Assembly (NCBI GenBank): GCA_030427735.1
Contig: JAUIBP010000001.1
Span: 62,001-126,000 of the forward strand
Source: Bacteroidia bacterium
Lineage (GTDB): Bacteria; Bacteroidota; Bacteroidia; Flavobacteriales; Flavobacteriaceae
Reading direction: 5' to 3'
Length of the DNA stretch: 64,000 nt
Within the stretch, counting starts at the first letter, position 1. Every line of letters begins with the position of its first letter. The notes below the pieces were generated by a model. The model searched no databases. It had not been told where the DNA came from and saw only the letters and a list, made by a program, of their open reading frames with translations. This document shows, piece by piece, positions 17,654-26,432 of the stretch. A program made the translations under genes and the position numbers.

Positions 17654-17681
17654 TTAGTAAGGCTTCGACCGAAGTTTTATT

Positions 17682-17689
17682 CAAAGATA
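17682..17689 (-). promoter_or_regulatory. -7 promoter box of the helicase gene
   Basis: TATCTTTG on the minus strand, 28 bases before the helicase start codon. Confidence 0.55.
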
Positions 17690-17735
17690 GAAATGATTTT
17701 TATTCACTTAGGTTTTTACGAATAAAAAAAAATTG

Positions 17736-17743
17736 TAGATTTG
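17736..17743 (+). promoter_or_regulatory. -7 promoter box of the 17783 gene cluster
   Basis: TAGATTTG, 39 bases before the ATG at 17783. It probably drives the overlapping series through rsmD. Confidence 0.6.
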
Positions 17744-17782
17744 CGAAAGACCTTTAATAAAATTTAATTAACAAAAAACACT

Positions 17783-18529
17783 ATGTTTACAATAATTCTT
17801 ATTGCAGTTGCGGCTATTCTGCTTACAATTGGTTTAGTTTGGCTAATTGACAAATTTTTACCTTCTAGTTTTAAACCAGTTTTAATTATTGCACTTTGGG
17901 CACTTATTGTCTTTCTAGGATACCAAACATTTAACTCGGTATACAAACCTATCCAATTCAACCAAATAAAAAACAAACGCTATACGCAAGTTATTGATAA
18001 ACTTATAGATATTAGAGATGCACAATTAGCACATCGCCAAGTAACTGGAAAGTTTGCTGGAAATTTCGAAAACTTAATTAAATTTATTGATACTGCAGAA
18101 TACACAATTACACAACGTAGAGACTCTACTATTATAGATGAAGAGCTTACTAAGCGTTACGGTGGTGTAGAAATGACTAAAGATATTATTATTATAGACA
18201 CCTTAGGATTTGTTCCTGTAAAAGACTCTTTATTTAAGACTTCTACACGTTACAAAACCATGATGAATTTACCAGAAGGTATTGGTCCTGCAGGAGCTAA
18301 AATAGAAATGAAAGCTGGAACACTAGACCAAAGCGATGTTAAAATTCCTGTTTTTGAAGCTTCTGTTAAAAAAGATGTTATTCTTTCAGACCAAGATCGC
18401 GATTTGGTAATTCAAGAAAACCAAGTGGTATCTGTAGACGGCGTTAACGGAGACCGCATTCAAGTAGGTTCTTTAGACGAAGTTAAAACAAACGGAAACT
18501 GGCCAAAAACTTTTGGAAGCAACGAGTAA
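17783..18529 (+). CDS. Conserved membrane-anchored protein, function unknown
   Basis: A 248-residue protein I do not recognise by a family name. Two hydrophobic helices (about residues 3-26 and 31-50) anchor it in the inner membrane. The rest is soluble, with LAHRQVTGKFAGNFENLIKFI and EYTITQRRDSTI segments that recall pilin-like periplasmic domains, though this is weak. It ends inside the DUF3822 gene (17-base overlap), and rsmD follows, an arrangement that suggests one transcript. No catalytic motif is visible. Confidence 0.75.
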   Translation: MFTIILIAVAAILLTIGLVWLIDKFLPSSFKPVLIIALWALIVFLGYQTFNSVYKPIQFNQIKNKRYTQVIDKLIDIRDAQLAHRQVTGKFAGNFENLIKFIDTAEYTITQRRDSTIIDEELTKRYGGVEMTKDIIIIDTLGFVPVKDSLFKTSTRYKTMMNLPEGIGPAGAKIEMKAGTLDQSDVKIPVFEASVKKDVILSDQDRDLVIQENQVVSVDGVNGDRIQVGSLDEVKTNGNWPKTFGSNE

Positions 18530-19334
18530 AACAAAACATACTACAAAATACCTAGAATTGTCCATTCAAATTAGTTTGAGTGGACTTTCTTTTTGTGTTT
18601 TAGATCGATCTAAATTAGAAATAATTACTTTAAAACATATCGATTTTAAAAAACACGAAACCCCTTTTCAGCTGGTACAGCACTTACAGTCGCTATTTAA
18701 AATAGAAGCTGCGCTTCAAGAAGAGTTTAGCAGCGTACAGATTATTCATGTTAACGAACTGTCTACTTTAGTTCCTAAAGCACTTTTTAGCGAAAACCAT
18801 CTTGCCGATTATCTGAAATTCAATTCTAAAATTTTAAAAACCGATTACATTACTTTCGACACCATAGAAAGTAACGATACGGTAAATGTATATGTGCCCT
18901 ACGTAAATGTTAATAATTTTATTTACGATCATTTTGGAAGCTTCACCTACAAACACTATTCTACTATTTTAATAGAATCGGTATTACAACTCGAAAAGAA
19001 CAATCCGCTTCCAAAATTATATTTACATATAGATATTAACCATTTCGACATTATTTGTGTTAATAATGGGCAACTTCAACTTTTTAACACATTCGAATAC
19101 ACTACAAAAGAGGATTTTATTTACTACGTACTCTTTACCATAGAACAACTTAAATTAAGTCCAGAAACCGTTGAGCTTGTATTTATAGGGCAAATACTTA
19201 AACACGACGAGCTTTACGAAATTGCCTATACATATGTTAGACACATATCTTTTGGTAAACGAAAAAATAATTTTACTTTTAAACAACAACCACAAACACA
19301 GCATGCCGAGTTTGTTCTTTTAAACAGTTTTTAA
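18513..19334 (+). CDS. DUF3822 family protein
   Basis: A 273-residue protein of Bacteroidota. The opening LSIQISLSGLSFCVLD, the later YVPYVNVNNFIYDHFGSF and the LYLHIDINHFDIICVNNGQLQLFNTFEY stretch fit DUF3822, which has an actin-like ATPase-type pattern but no proven role. The only possible start in frame is TTG at 18513: the reading frame contains no ATG codon at all. It overlaps the previous gene by 17 bases, and rsmD starts on its stop codon (TAATG). Translation by coupling is likely. Confidence 0.82.
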   Translation: MEATSKTKHTTKYLELSIQISLSGLSFCVLDRSKLEIITLKHIDFKKHETPFQLVQHLQSLFKIEAALQEEFSSVQIIHVNELSTLVPKALFSENHLADYLKFNSKILKTDYITFDTIESNDTVNVYVPYVNVNNFIYDHFGSFTYKHYSTILIESVLQLEKNNPLPKLYLHIDINHFDIICVNNGQLQLFNTFEYTTKEDFIYYVLFTIEQLKLSPETVELVFIGQILKHDELYEIAYTYVRHISFGKRKNNFTFKQQPQTQHAEFVLLNSF

Positions 19335-19882
19335 TGCGTATTATTTCAGGATTATATAAAGGAAGAAAGCTTACACCACCTAAAAACTTACCTGTTAGGC
19401 CAACAACAGATATGGCCAAAGAAGCCTTGTTCAACATACTAAATAACCGATATTATTTTGATGAAATTGCTGTGCTCGATCTTTTTGCTGGCACTGGAAG
19501 TATCAGTTACGAATTTGCGTCTAGAGGTACAGAACAAATCACTTGTGTAGACCAAGACTTTGGATGTATTAAATACATAAACCAGACTGCCGAAACGTTT
19601 AATATGCCCATACAAACCATTAAAAGCGATGTGTTTAAATTTTTGGAACAAGCCACACTAAAGGCAAGTATTATTTTTGCCGATCCACCGTATGCTTTTG
19701 AAACCGACGCGTTTTCTAAAATTCCAGAATTAGTATTTGCTAACAATTTATTGGAAGACGACGGTATTTTAATTGTAGAACACTCTAAGCACACCGATTT
19801 ATCGGATCTCGAACATTTTAGTTTTTCTAAAAGTTATGGCGGTAATATGTTTAGTTTTTTTGAGTATGATGTAAACGAATAA
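19334..19882 (+). CDS. rsmD: 16S rRNA (guanine966-N2)-methyltransferase
   Basis: RsmD methylates G966 of 16S rRNA using SAM. The N-terminal MRIISGLYKGRKL and VRPTTDMAKEALFNIL, motif I LDLFAGTGSISYEF and catalytic motif IV ADPPY (near residue 116) are all clear. At 182 residues it has the normal length. Its ATG overlaps the stop of the DUF3822 gene by one base. This pairing with DUF3822 appears to be conserved in flavobacteria. Confidence 0.93.
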   Translation: MRIISGLYKGRKLTPPKNLPVRPTTDMAKEALFNILNNRYYFDEIAVLDLFAGTGSISYEFASRGTEQITCVDQDFGCIKYINQTAETFNMPIQTIKSDVFKFLEQATLKASIIFADPPYAFETDAFSKIPELVFANNLLEDDGILIVEHSKHTDLSDLEHFSFSKSYGGNMFSFFEYDVNE

Positions 19883-19992
19883 CATCATTAAAAAAATATC
19901 GCTTTACGACTTCAATTGGCTTCGCTAAGTGATTATTTATAGCTATATTGTTGCAACTTAAGTTAATCTTTTACTAACAGTACCTGCAAACA

Positions 19993-20550
19993 ATGAAAGC
20001 CAACAACTATATTTCTACAGGAAAATTAACAACATTAATAACGTTTCTTATTGGTGCATTCATTTTCGGAATGTACTTTCTCACTTCCAACAATACCCTG
20101 TTATTTGTAGGTTACGCATATATACTGCTTGCAGCAATTGTAAATGTAATACTCTTATTTGCCATTGTTTTCAAATCTAAATCGGATGTCATTAACCGTA
20201 AAAGGCTGCTTAGTACTGGCGGATTAATGCTCGTTAATATCCCTGTTATGTTTCTATTTATCTGGATCGCTATGCTTTTAATGAACACCATCAGGATTAA
20301 CATTACAAACACGACCCAAAACAACCTTACAGGAATTAAAATTCAAGGATGCAAAACCGAAGAGCTTTCAGATTTAAAACCCAATGAAAGTAAAACCTTT
20401 TGGATAAAAATTCCAGGTGATTGCTCGATAACACTAGAATACCTAGAAAACGGCACTTTAAAGAAAGAAGCCGTTGCTGGATATGTGAGCAACGGAATGG
20501 GACATAAAATTAAGCACAACATAAACGGTTCCGACAAAAATATACTATAA
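19993..20550 (+). CDS. Hypothetical membrane protein
   Basis: A 185-residue protein without a recognised family. Three hydrophobic helices span about residues 12-32, 35-58 and 72-98. A C-terminal domain of about 85 residues (RINITNTTQNNLTGIKIQGC onward) looks like a small beta-rich extracytoplasmic domain, with the LKPNESKTFWIKIPGDCSITLEYL segment resembling envelope proteins that accept or display a modified surface. No signal peptide apart from the first helix. It stands alone 110 bases after rsmD. Confidence 0.7.
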   Translation: MKANNYISTGKLTTLITFLIGAFIFGMYFLTSNNTLLFVGYAYILLAAIVNVILLFAIVFKSKSDVINRKRLLSTGGLMLVNIPVMFLFIWIAMLLMNTIRINITNTTQNNLTGIKIQGCKTEELSDLKPNESKTFWIKIPGDCSITLEYLENGTLKKEAVAGYVSNGMGHKIKHNINGSDKNIL

Positions 20551-20728
20551 AACCGCCTTTATAAAATTGTGACTTTCAGTCTAAAAGTAGTTGTAAAGAC
20601 ACATCTTCATATCATTTAAATTGCTAAACATCGACATAATTAGACGTAGAACGATTCTTGATGTAAAAAAATTAAAATTTCCATCTAAATATTTGTTAAA
20701 ATAAATATAAATTATGTAATTTAGGCAT

Positions 20729-20893
20729 CGCTAAGACAAAAACCTTGGAAAGATTTAAAGCTTTTACTGCATATTCTTAAAAGAATAAATATAAACAATG
20801 AAAAAGAAATAATAGAATCGTCCAACCAATACCACAACTAACCAACCATTATATAACCAAACAAAGCCCTTTTTTAGTAATAAAAAAGGGCTT
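20729..20893 (+). ncRNA. Candidate small transcript of unknown family
   Basis: The 354-bp stretch between the membrane protein gene and rnpB contains TTTG (20692-20695), 21 bases, then TAATTTAG (20717-20724), one mismatch from the promoter consensus, and about 170 bases later a perfect 12-bp terminator stem. Between them are a small hairpin (ATTCTTAAAAGAAT), a four-codon frame MKKK-stop at 20798-20812, and an unpaired A/C-rich stretch. This would fit an independent small RNA. I cannot assign it to any known RNA family. Confidence 0.3.
20864..20893. terminator. Bidirectional terminator facing rnpB
   Basis: AAGCCCTTTTTT (20864-20875) and AAAAAAGGGCTT (20882-20893) form a perfect 12-bp stem with a 6-base loop. 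It can end rnpB transcription from the minus strand and any transcript from the plus strand. Confidence 0.85.
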
Positions 20894-20904
20894 GTTTATT
20901 TTAA

Positions 20905-21212
20905 GTAAATCTATAAGCCGAATTCTGTACTATTGTTTGCACAACAGCCTTTATCATTTATCTTAATGTACTGTTACCAGCACACTTTAGCTGCCCACCC
21001 TCCAACATCGAACGTGCCGCTCTCAAGCATTGGTATACATGGCATTGCACCACATAGAGTTTACCCGATTTCACTACAGCATTACCTGTACATTCTTTCT
21101 GTTGCACTTTTCCTAACCTTACGGCTGGTGGCCATTAACCACTATGTTGCACTATGGTGTTCGGACTTTCCTCCATTCTTTAAACAAGAACAGCGATAAA
21201 GCGACTTACTCG
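20905..21212 (-). ncRNA. rnpB: RNase P RNA (M1 RNA, catalytic)
   Basis: Read on the minus strand the region has the conserved RNase P elements in order: GTAAGTC near the 5' end, GGAGGAAAGTCCG (P4 5' strand, about 21162-21174), AACAGAAAG, GGTAAACTC with GTGCAATGCCA, and ACAGAATTCGGCTTAT at the 3' end. GUAAGUC pairs with GGCUUAU to form P1. The RNA matures tRNA 5' ends together with RnpA. A promoter box sits just upstream and a terminator stem just downstream. Its exact ends are estimates to within about 10 bases. Confidence 0.95.
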
Positions 21213-21215
21213 CCA

Positions 21216-21223
21216 CAAAAGTA
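21216..21223 (-). promoter_or_regulatory. -7 promoter box of rnpB
   Basis: TACTTTTG on the minus strand, immediately before the RNase P RNA; this places the transcript start near 21212. Confidence 0.75.
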
Positions 21224-21344
21224 CAATAAACTACCACCGAATCCCATTTAAATATTTTAAAAATTTAATCTACTTCTGCTGTTAAGTTGTTAATAACTCC
21301 ACGTAATTTTAGAGTTGTAGCTCTATAAAATTAAATTGAATTTT

Positions 21345-21352
21345 TAACTTTG
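21345..21352 (+). promoter_or_regulatory. -7 promoter box of dnaX
   Basis: TAACTTTG, 17 bases before the dnaX start codon. Confidence 0.6.
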
Positions 21353-21369
21353 CCTTTCTAAGGTTATAT

Positions 21370-23106
21370 ATGGAACATTTTATAGTATCGGCCAGAAAAT
21401 ACAGACCCCAAACATTTAAAGATGTTGTGGGCCAACAAGCCATTACTAATACCTTATTAAATGCCATAGAACACAACCATTTGGCGCAAGCTCTATTATT
21501 TACAGGACCCCGAGGTGTTGGTAAAACCAGTTGTGCCCGTATTTTGGCAAAAATGATTAATCAAGAAGGTCATGCCAATCCCGATGAAGATTTTGCGTTT
21601 AATATTTTTGAGCTGGATGCCGCTTCAAACAACTCGGTAGACGACATTAGAAACTTAACCGACCAAGTACGCATTCCGCCACAACAAGGCAAATATAAAG
21701 TCTATATTATAGACGAGGTACATATGCTTTCGCAGGCTGCTTTTAATGCCTTTTTAAAAACATTAGAAGAACCGCCTAAACATTGTATTTTCATACTTGC
21801 AACTACCGAAAAGCATAAAATAATTCCAACCATATTATCGCGTTGTCAAATTTTCGACTTTAAACGCATAACGGTTACAGACGCTAAAGAATACTTAAAA
21901 TACATCGCCGAAGAACAAGGCATTACAGCCGAAGACGACGCCCTGCATATTATTGCTCAAAAAGCAGATGGTGCTATGCGTGATGCACTTTCTATTTTTG
22001 ACCGTGTTGTTAGTTTTTCTGGTAAAAATTTAACCCGACAGGCCGTAACAGAGAACTTGAACGTTCTGGATTACGAAACTTTTTTTAAGAGCACCGATTT
22101 TATTCTGGAAAACAACATTCCGCAGTTATTACTGCAGTTTAACAATACACTTGCTAAAGGATTTGACGGGCAACATTACATTGCTGGTTTAGCATCGCAT
22201 TTTAGAGATTTACTCGTGTGTAAAACTCCAGAAACTGTAGAATTGCTAGAGGTTGGCGAAGAAACCAAAACACAATACCTTACACAGGCTAGCAAAACCA
22301 GTCAGCAGTTTTTAATGGAGGGTATCAACCTAGCAAATGCCTGCGACTTAAAATACAAAACCAGTAAAAACCAACGGTTACTCGTCGAACTTTGTTTAAT
22401 GCAACTTGCCTCTATCACTTTTGATGGAGAAAAAAAAAATAGCAAACGGTTCATAATTCCACCTTCTTATTTTCGTAAAAAAGGTATCGAACCTATTGCT
22501 GTTACACCACCGCAACCAAGTTCGCAACACGACACCCAGCCAGCCCAAAGCATGGTTAGTGAGCCTGCTACAACTGCTGCTAAGCCAGCTGCTAGCAAAT
22601 TTCAAAATCAAACGGTACCTAAAATTGTACTGTCGCAACAAAATAAGCGTACCTCTGGACTGTCGTTAAAAAGTATAAAAGCAAAAAAAGACCACGAAAT
22701 AAAGCAAAATGAAGTGGTTTACGACGAGGTAAATTTACCCACAGACGATTTTACAGAAGAAAGCATGCAGCAAGCTTGGCAAGAATTTGTAAGCAAAATT
22801 GAAGGTGAGGGTAAATTCAATTTGGCTTCAATATTATCTATAGATACGCCAAAACTTAGCGATAAAACCACTATAAAGGTTGTTTACCCAAACGAAACCA
22901 ATAAGCTTGAAGTTGACAGAAATCAGTTCGATTTACTTAACTTTATACGAAAACGCTTAAATAATTTTGATGTTTCATTAGATATCGAAATCAACGAAGA
23001 AAAAGAAAAGCAATACGCTTATACGGCTCGTGAAAAATTTGATAAGTTGTGCGAAAAAAATCCGAATTTAGAGGTATTGCGAAAAATATTCGATTTAGAT
23101 GTATAA
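21370..23106 (+). CDS. dnaX: DNA polymerase III subunit gamma/tau (clamp loader)
   Basis: ATPase of the replicative clamp loader. Residues 1-220 are the AAA+ module: QQAITNTLLNAIE, Walker A GPRGVGKTSCAR (near 45-56), IIDEVHML Walker B and sensor 1 LATTEKHKI. The four-cysteine zinc module that usually follows Walker A is missing; instead INQEGHANPDEDF leads directly to FNIFELDAASNNSVDDIR. A Pro/Gln/Ala-rich linker near 380-420 precedes a C-terminal domain that fits tau. No obvious shift site for a short gamma form was found. The next gene overlaps the stop by 8 bases. Confidence 0.95.
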   Translation: MEHFIVSARKYRPQTFKDVVGQQAITNTLLNAIEHNHLAQALLFTGPRGVGKTSCARILAKMINQEGHANPDEDFAFNIFELDAASNNSVDDIRNLTDQVRIPPQQGKYKVYIIDEVHMLSQAAFNAFLKTLEEPPKHCIFILATTEKHKIIPTILSRCQIFDFKRITVTDAKEYLKYIAEEQGITAEDDALHIIAQKADGAMRDALSIFDRVVSFSGKNLTRQAVTENLNVLDYETFFKSTDFILENNIPQLLLQFNNTLAKGFDGQHYIAGLASHFRDLLVCKTPETVELLEVGEETKTQYLTQASKTSQQFLMEGINLANACDLKYKTSKNQRLLVELCLMQLASITFDGEKKNSKRFIIPPSYFRKKGIEPIAVTPPQPSSQHDTQPAQSMVSEPATTAAKPAASKFQNQTVPKIVLSQQNKRTSGLSLKSIKAKKDHEIKQNEVVYDEVNLPTDDFTEESMQQAWQEFVSKIEGEGKFNLASILSIDTPKLSDKTTIKVVYPNETNKLEVDRNQFDLLNFIRKRLNNFDVSLDIEINEEKEKQYAYTAREKFDKLCEKNPNLEVLRKIFDLDV

Positions 23107-23671
23107 AACACTTTGCAAACATATTCCTTCCTTCATTTTAGCGATAATCGTAACACTATGTTTTAGTTGCGATGGCAGAAATACCGTGCATAAAAGTCAT
23201 ACTGAAATTTTAAAAGAGAATAAACTACTAGACAGTTTTTCCCAACATACTACCTACATTCCAGAACACTATACAGAACGTACTGTAGATACTGTATTAA
23301 GCTCTGGGTTTACGATTAAAATAAAATAGTACACGCAAATGGAATCGGCATATTTAATTTCGGAAAAGAAAGATAGCTTAAACTACAAAACGTATTACAG
23401 GAATTCTCTAGCCGATGTCGTTGTAAGCCGTAACACAAAAAAACTCTTTAACGATACTATTTCTAAAACGTTCATTAGTACTTATACCAAGACGCCACCT
23501 AACACATTAGACCAATATATTTTAACAAGTGTTTGGTTAGATGATAAAGATCTACCAAATCCCGAGCATTTAAAATTACATATCGAGTACTGTAAGCCAG
23601 AACACAAGGCCTGCTTAACTTACTTGCTTACCATAACAACAGCAGGAACATTCACTTTAGAAAAACAATAA
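23099..23671 (+). pseudogene. Lipoprotein gene interrupted by an in-frame TAG
   Basis: One reading frame of 191 codons runs from 23099 to 23671 with a single TAG at 23327-23329 (codon 77). The first part, 76 residues, starts with a lipoprotein-type signal (TLCFSC). The second, after Y-T-Q, can start at the ATG at 23339 and has 110 residues. The protein pattern continues across the stop without a change of frame, so I read a nonsense mutation, or a sequencing error, in a dnaX-linked envelope lipoprotein. TAG could come from CAG by one change. I do not recognise a family. The gene lies between dnaX (8-base overlap) and miaE (4 bases). Confidence 0.65.
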
Positions 23672-23675
23672 CGCT

Positions 23676-24257
23676 ATGCTAGGTTTAAAATTACCAACAG
23701 ACCCAAGATGGGTAAATATTGTAGAAAAAAATGTTGAAGACATTTTAACAGATCATGCCTATTGCGAACAAAAAGCAACAAGTACAGCCATATCTTTAAT
23801 TGTAAGCTTTCCGGAATACACCGAATTGGTTCAAGAAATGGTAGCCTTGGTAAAAGAGGAAATTAGCCATTTTAAAATGGTACACGATAAAATTTTAGAA
23901 AACGGCTGGGTATTAGGTCGGGATCGCAAAGATGAATACGTTATTAAATTAACTACTTTCTTTCCAAAAGGAGGAAGCCGAACTACGCAATTAGTACACC
24001 GCCTGTTATATGCAGCATTAATAGAAGCGCGTAGCTGCGAGCGTTTTAGATTGCTTTCTGAAGAACTTGAAGATAAAGACCTCGCTGAATTTTACCGCAA
24101 ACTTATGGTAAGCGAAGCCAACCACTACACTATGTTTTTAGGATTTGCCAGACAATATGGCAACCGAGAAGAAGTTGATAAAAAATGGCAAGAATTACTA
24201 GAATTTGAAGCAGATATTATGAAAGACTTAAGCAAAAGCCAAACCATACACGGTTAA
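23676..24257 (+). CDS. miaE: tRNA-(ms2io6A37) hydroxylase, MiaE-type
   Basis: A 193-residue di-iron enzyme that hydroxylates the isopentenyl group of 2-methylthio-N6-isopentenyladenosine at tRNA position 37. The ferritin-like helices carry the iron ligands: DHAYCEQKATSTA, KEEISHFKMVH (ExxH), EARSCERF and SEANHYTMF (ExxH). The KLPTDPRWVNI opening is typical of the family. It ends in convergent overlap with the cysteine desulfurase gene: the two stop codons share a TTAA. Confidence 0.92.
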   Translation: MLGLKLPTDPRWVNIVEKNVEDILTDHAYCEQKATSTAISLIVSFPEYTELVQEMVALVKEEISHFKMVHDKILENGWVLGRDRKDEYVIKLTTFFPKGGSRTTQLVHRLLYAALIEARSCERFRLLSEELEDKDLAEFYRKLMVSEANHYTMFLGFARQYGNREEVDKKWQELLEFEADIMKDLSKSQTIHG

Positions 24258-25417
24258 TGTTTAACTTTTGCTTCGGATTCAGCCAAACGTTTTAAACAAC
24301 TTACAGTATAATCAATATCCTCTTTGGTATTGTAACGACTAAACGAAAACCTTAGCGATACACTTTTTAAATCGTCTGGACTTAAAATGTGTTCTAAAAC
24401 ATGCGATCCTTTTTGGCTACCGCTTTGGCAAGCACTACCACGAGAACAAGCAATGCCGTTTAAGTCCAGTTGAAACAATATTATTGACGCTTTCTCGGCC
24501 GGCAAGGGCAACGCGATATTTACTATGGTGTAAGCTGCATCTAAGCCGTCGGATTCAGCATTAAACTTTACCTGTGGTATTGTCTGCTGTAGTTGATTAA
24601 CAAAATACAACTTTAACTCACTTATATATTTTTTATCGGTATCTAAGTTGGCATAAGCTTGTTTTATAGCCTCTTCGAAACCTACAATATTATGCACCGC
24701 TTCGGTTCCTGCTCTTAGTCCGCGTTCCTGTTCTCCGCCATGAATTATAGCTTTTAGTCCCGATTGCTTTTTCGCATATAAGACCCCTACTCCTTTTGGG
24801 CCATGAAATTTATGTGCACTTACAGAAATAAAATCAACAGATAAATTTTGCAAGTCTAAATCATAATGCCCTACCGACTGCACGGTGTCGGAATGAAACA
24901 GCGCATTATACGTTTTACAAAGCTGACCAGTTTTGCGCAAATCTAAAATGGTTCCTACTTCATTATTAATGTGCATTAAGCTAACTAGAGTTTTAACATC
25001 GGATGCCTTCAATAGCGACTCTAAATGCTGAAAATCTACTTGTCCGTTAGCATTTAAATCCACATAATCCACTTCAATATTAAAAGAATCTTTTAAATAA
25101 TCTATCGTATGTAATACTGCATGATGCTCTATTCTAGAGCTAATAATACGTTGTACCCCCAAATCTCTAACAGCACTTATAAGCACCAGATTATTGGCCT
25201 CTGTACCCCCAGAAGTAAAAACAAGTTCTGCAGCCGTAACATTTAAGAGTTTAGCTATTGTTTTTCTAGCAGACTCTACCAAAGATTTTGCCACCCTACC
25301 AAAACTATGCGAACTGGACGGATTGCCATAAACCTGGCACATGGTATCGGACATTTTATCTATAACTTCTGCACGCATTGGCGTGGTTGCAGCATGATCT
25401 AAATACACCTTTTTCAT
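24254..25417 (-). CDS. Cysteine desulfurase (NifS/IscS family)
   Basis: PLP enzyme that takes sulfur from cysteine for Fe-S clusters and tRNA thiolation. DHAATTPM opens the fold, the PLP lysine is Lys203 in SAHKFHGPKG, and the persulfide cysteine is Cys330 in SRGSACQSG. At 387 residues it is a group I enzyme. Neighbouring MiaE acts on thiolated tRNA, which may be coincidence. Its promoter box lies only 5 bases before the ATG, so the mRNA is probably leaderless. No isc/suf scaffold gene is nearby. Confidence 0.93.
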   Translation of the reverse strand: MKKVYLDHAATTPMRAEVIDKMSDTMCQVYGNPSSSHSFGRVAKSLVESARKTIAKLLNVTAAELVFTSGGTEANNLVLISAVRDLGVQRIISSRIEHHAVLHTIDYLKDSFNIEVDYVDLNANGQVDFQHLESLLKASDVKTLVSLMHINNEVGTILDLRKTGQLCKTYNALFHSDTVQSVGHYDLDLQNLSVDFISVSAHKFHGPKGVGVLYAKKQSGLKAIIHGGEQERGLRAGTEAVHNIVGFEEAIKQAYANLDTDKKYISELKLYFVNQLQQTIPQVKFNAESDGLDAAYTIVNIALPLPAEKASIILFQLDLNGIACSRGSACQSGSQKGSHVLEHILSPDDLKSVSLRFSFSRYNTKEDIDYTVSCLKRLAESEAKVKH

Positions 25418-25422
25418 ACTGG

Positions 25423-25430
25423 CAAAAATA
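25423..25430 (-). promoter_or_regulatory. -7 promoter box of the cysteine desulfurase gene
   Basis: TATTTTTG on the minus strand ends 5 bases before the start codon; with the usual spacing, transcription would start at or next to the ATG. Confidence 0.6.
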
Positions 25431-25481
25431 CTTCAAATAAAATAATTTGTCATTTGCAAGCTTATAATTTATCAAATCATT

Positions 25482-25489
25482 TATTTTTG
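25482..25489 (+). promoter_or_regulatory. -7 promoter box of the calcium-repeat lipoprotein gene
   Basis: TATTTTTG, 19 bases before the ATG at 25509. Confidence 0.55.
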
Positions 25490-25508
25490 CAACTAAAAAT
25501 CGGTGTCT

Positions 25509-26432
25509 ATGCGTTATTTATCTATGCTTGCTTGTCTTGGTTTATTAATCCTTTCATCTTGCGATGACGGCGATATAATAACCGTTGAATTTGATTTTGA
25601 CGATACGTTCGAGGCTTGTGGCGATTTGGTATTTTTTAATATTAAAGAAGATCCTTACGAATCTTTATCATTAAAAATAACAGATCCTGTAATTACATTA
25701 GACTCGCTTTATGTGGTAGACTCGACCTTTACTAAAATAATAACTGCAACTATAGACGGCACAAAAAACACTTTTAACTACCGATCTTATAATGCCAATC
25801 CCGAAAACTTTTTCTGTAACGATGTGCCTCCATCCGATGTTACCGTAACTAACGACTTGGCCAGCTCTGGCGGTATTGCAACCATTACGACTACTTTAAT
25901 TGAAGATGACAACGACGGAATTCCTGCTGAAGTTGAAGATAAAAACCTTGATGGCGATAACGACCCAAGCACGATGCCGACAGATACAGATGGCGATGGT
26001 ATTCCAGACTATCTAGACGACGATGACGATGGTGATAATGTAAAAACAGCTAGCGAATCGCCTAATTATGTTGTTGGTGTTGGTTTTGTAGATTCGTTAG
26101 ACACCGATGGCGATGGCATACCCGATTATTTAGATCCAGACGATGATGGCGATGGTATTTTAACTAGAGATGAAGAAAGCAAATCGCAAGACCAAAACCC
26201 TACAAACGATATTACGTTTAGCACTTTAGGTGCCGATTATTTAACTGCTGAAGTTGATTCGCTTGTACAAGCCACAAAATATAGAGAACACACCATTAAA
26301 CAAACCTACGAAGTGAAAATTGAACTTACCAATATCCAGTTGCCTGGTGTTAGCCAAGATTATTTTGATTTAGGGATTTTAGATGATAGCTCAACTAATA
26401 AAAACAGATATGTAACTCCCGAATTCCCTTAA
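25509..26432 (+). CDS. Lipoprotein with thrombospondin type 3-like Ca-binding repeats
   Basis: A 307-residue surface or periplasmic lipoprotein. The signal [18 protein letters not shown] ends in a lipobox with Cys18. The start is the ATG at 25509; a GTG six bases earlier is less likely. Residues about 155-220 hold D-rich repeats of the form [12 protein letters not shown] and DDDGDG, the calcium-binding pattern of thrombospondin type 3 repeats. The N-terminal 130 residues look like a beta-sandwich. The function is unknown. The gene abuts the convergent Smr gene with no base between stop codons. Confidence 0.8.
   Translation: MRYLSMLACLGLLILSSCDDGDIITVEFDFDDTFEACGDLVFFNIKEDPYESLSLKITDPVITLDSLYVVDSTFTKIITATIDGTKNTFNYRSYNANPENFFCNDVPPSDVTVTNDLASSGGIATITTTLIEDDNDGIPAEVEDKNLDGDNDPSTMPTDTDGDGIPDYLDDDDDGDNVKTASESPNYVVGVGFVDSLDTDGDGIPDYLDPDDDGDGILTRDEESKSQDQNPTNDITFSTLGADYLTAEVDSLVQATKYREHTIKQTYEVKIELTNIQLPGVSQDYFDLGILDDSSTNKNRYVTPEFP

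Noticed and set aside
20933-21199. Open frame of 88 codons on the plus strand
   Set aside because: It lies antisense to the RNase P RNA, whose conserved elements explain the sequence; the frame has no coding pattern.
22396-22641. 81-codon frame on the minus strand inside dnaX
   Set aside because: It is antisense to the dnaX linker, with no coding pattern of its own.
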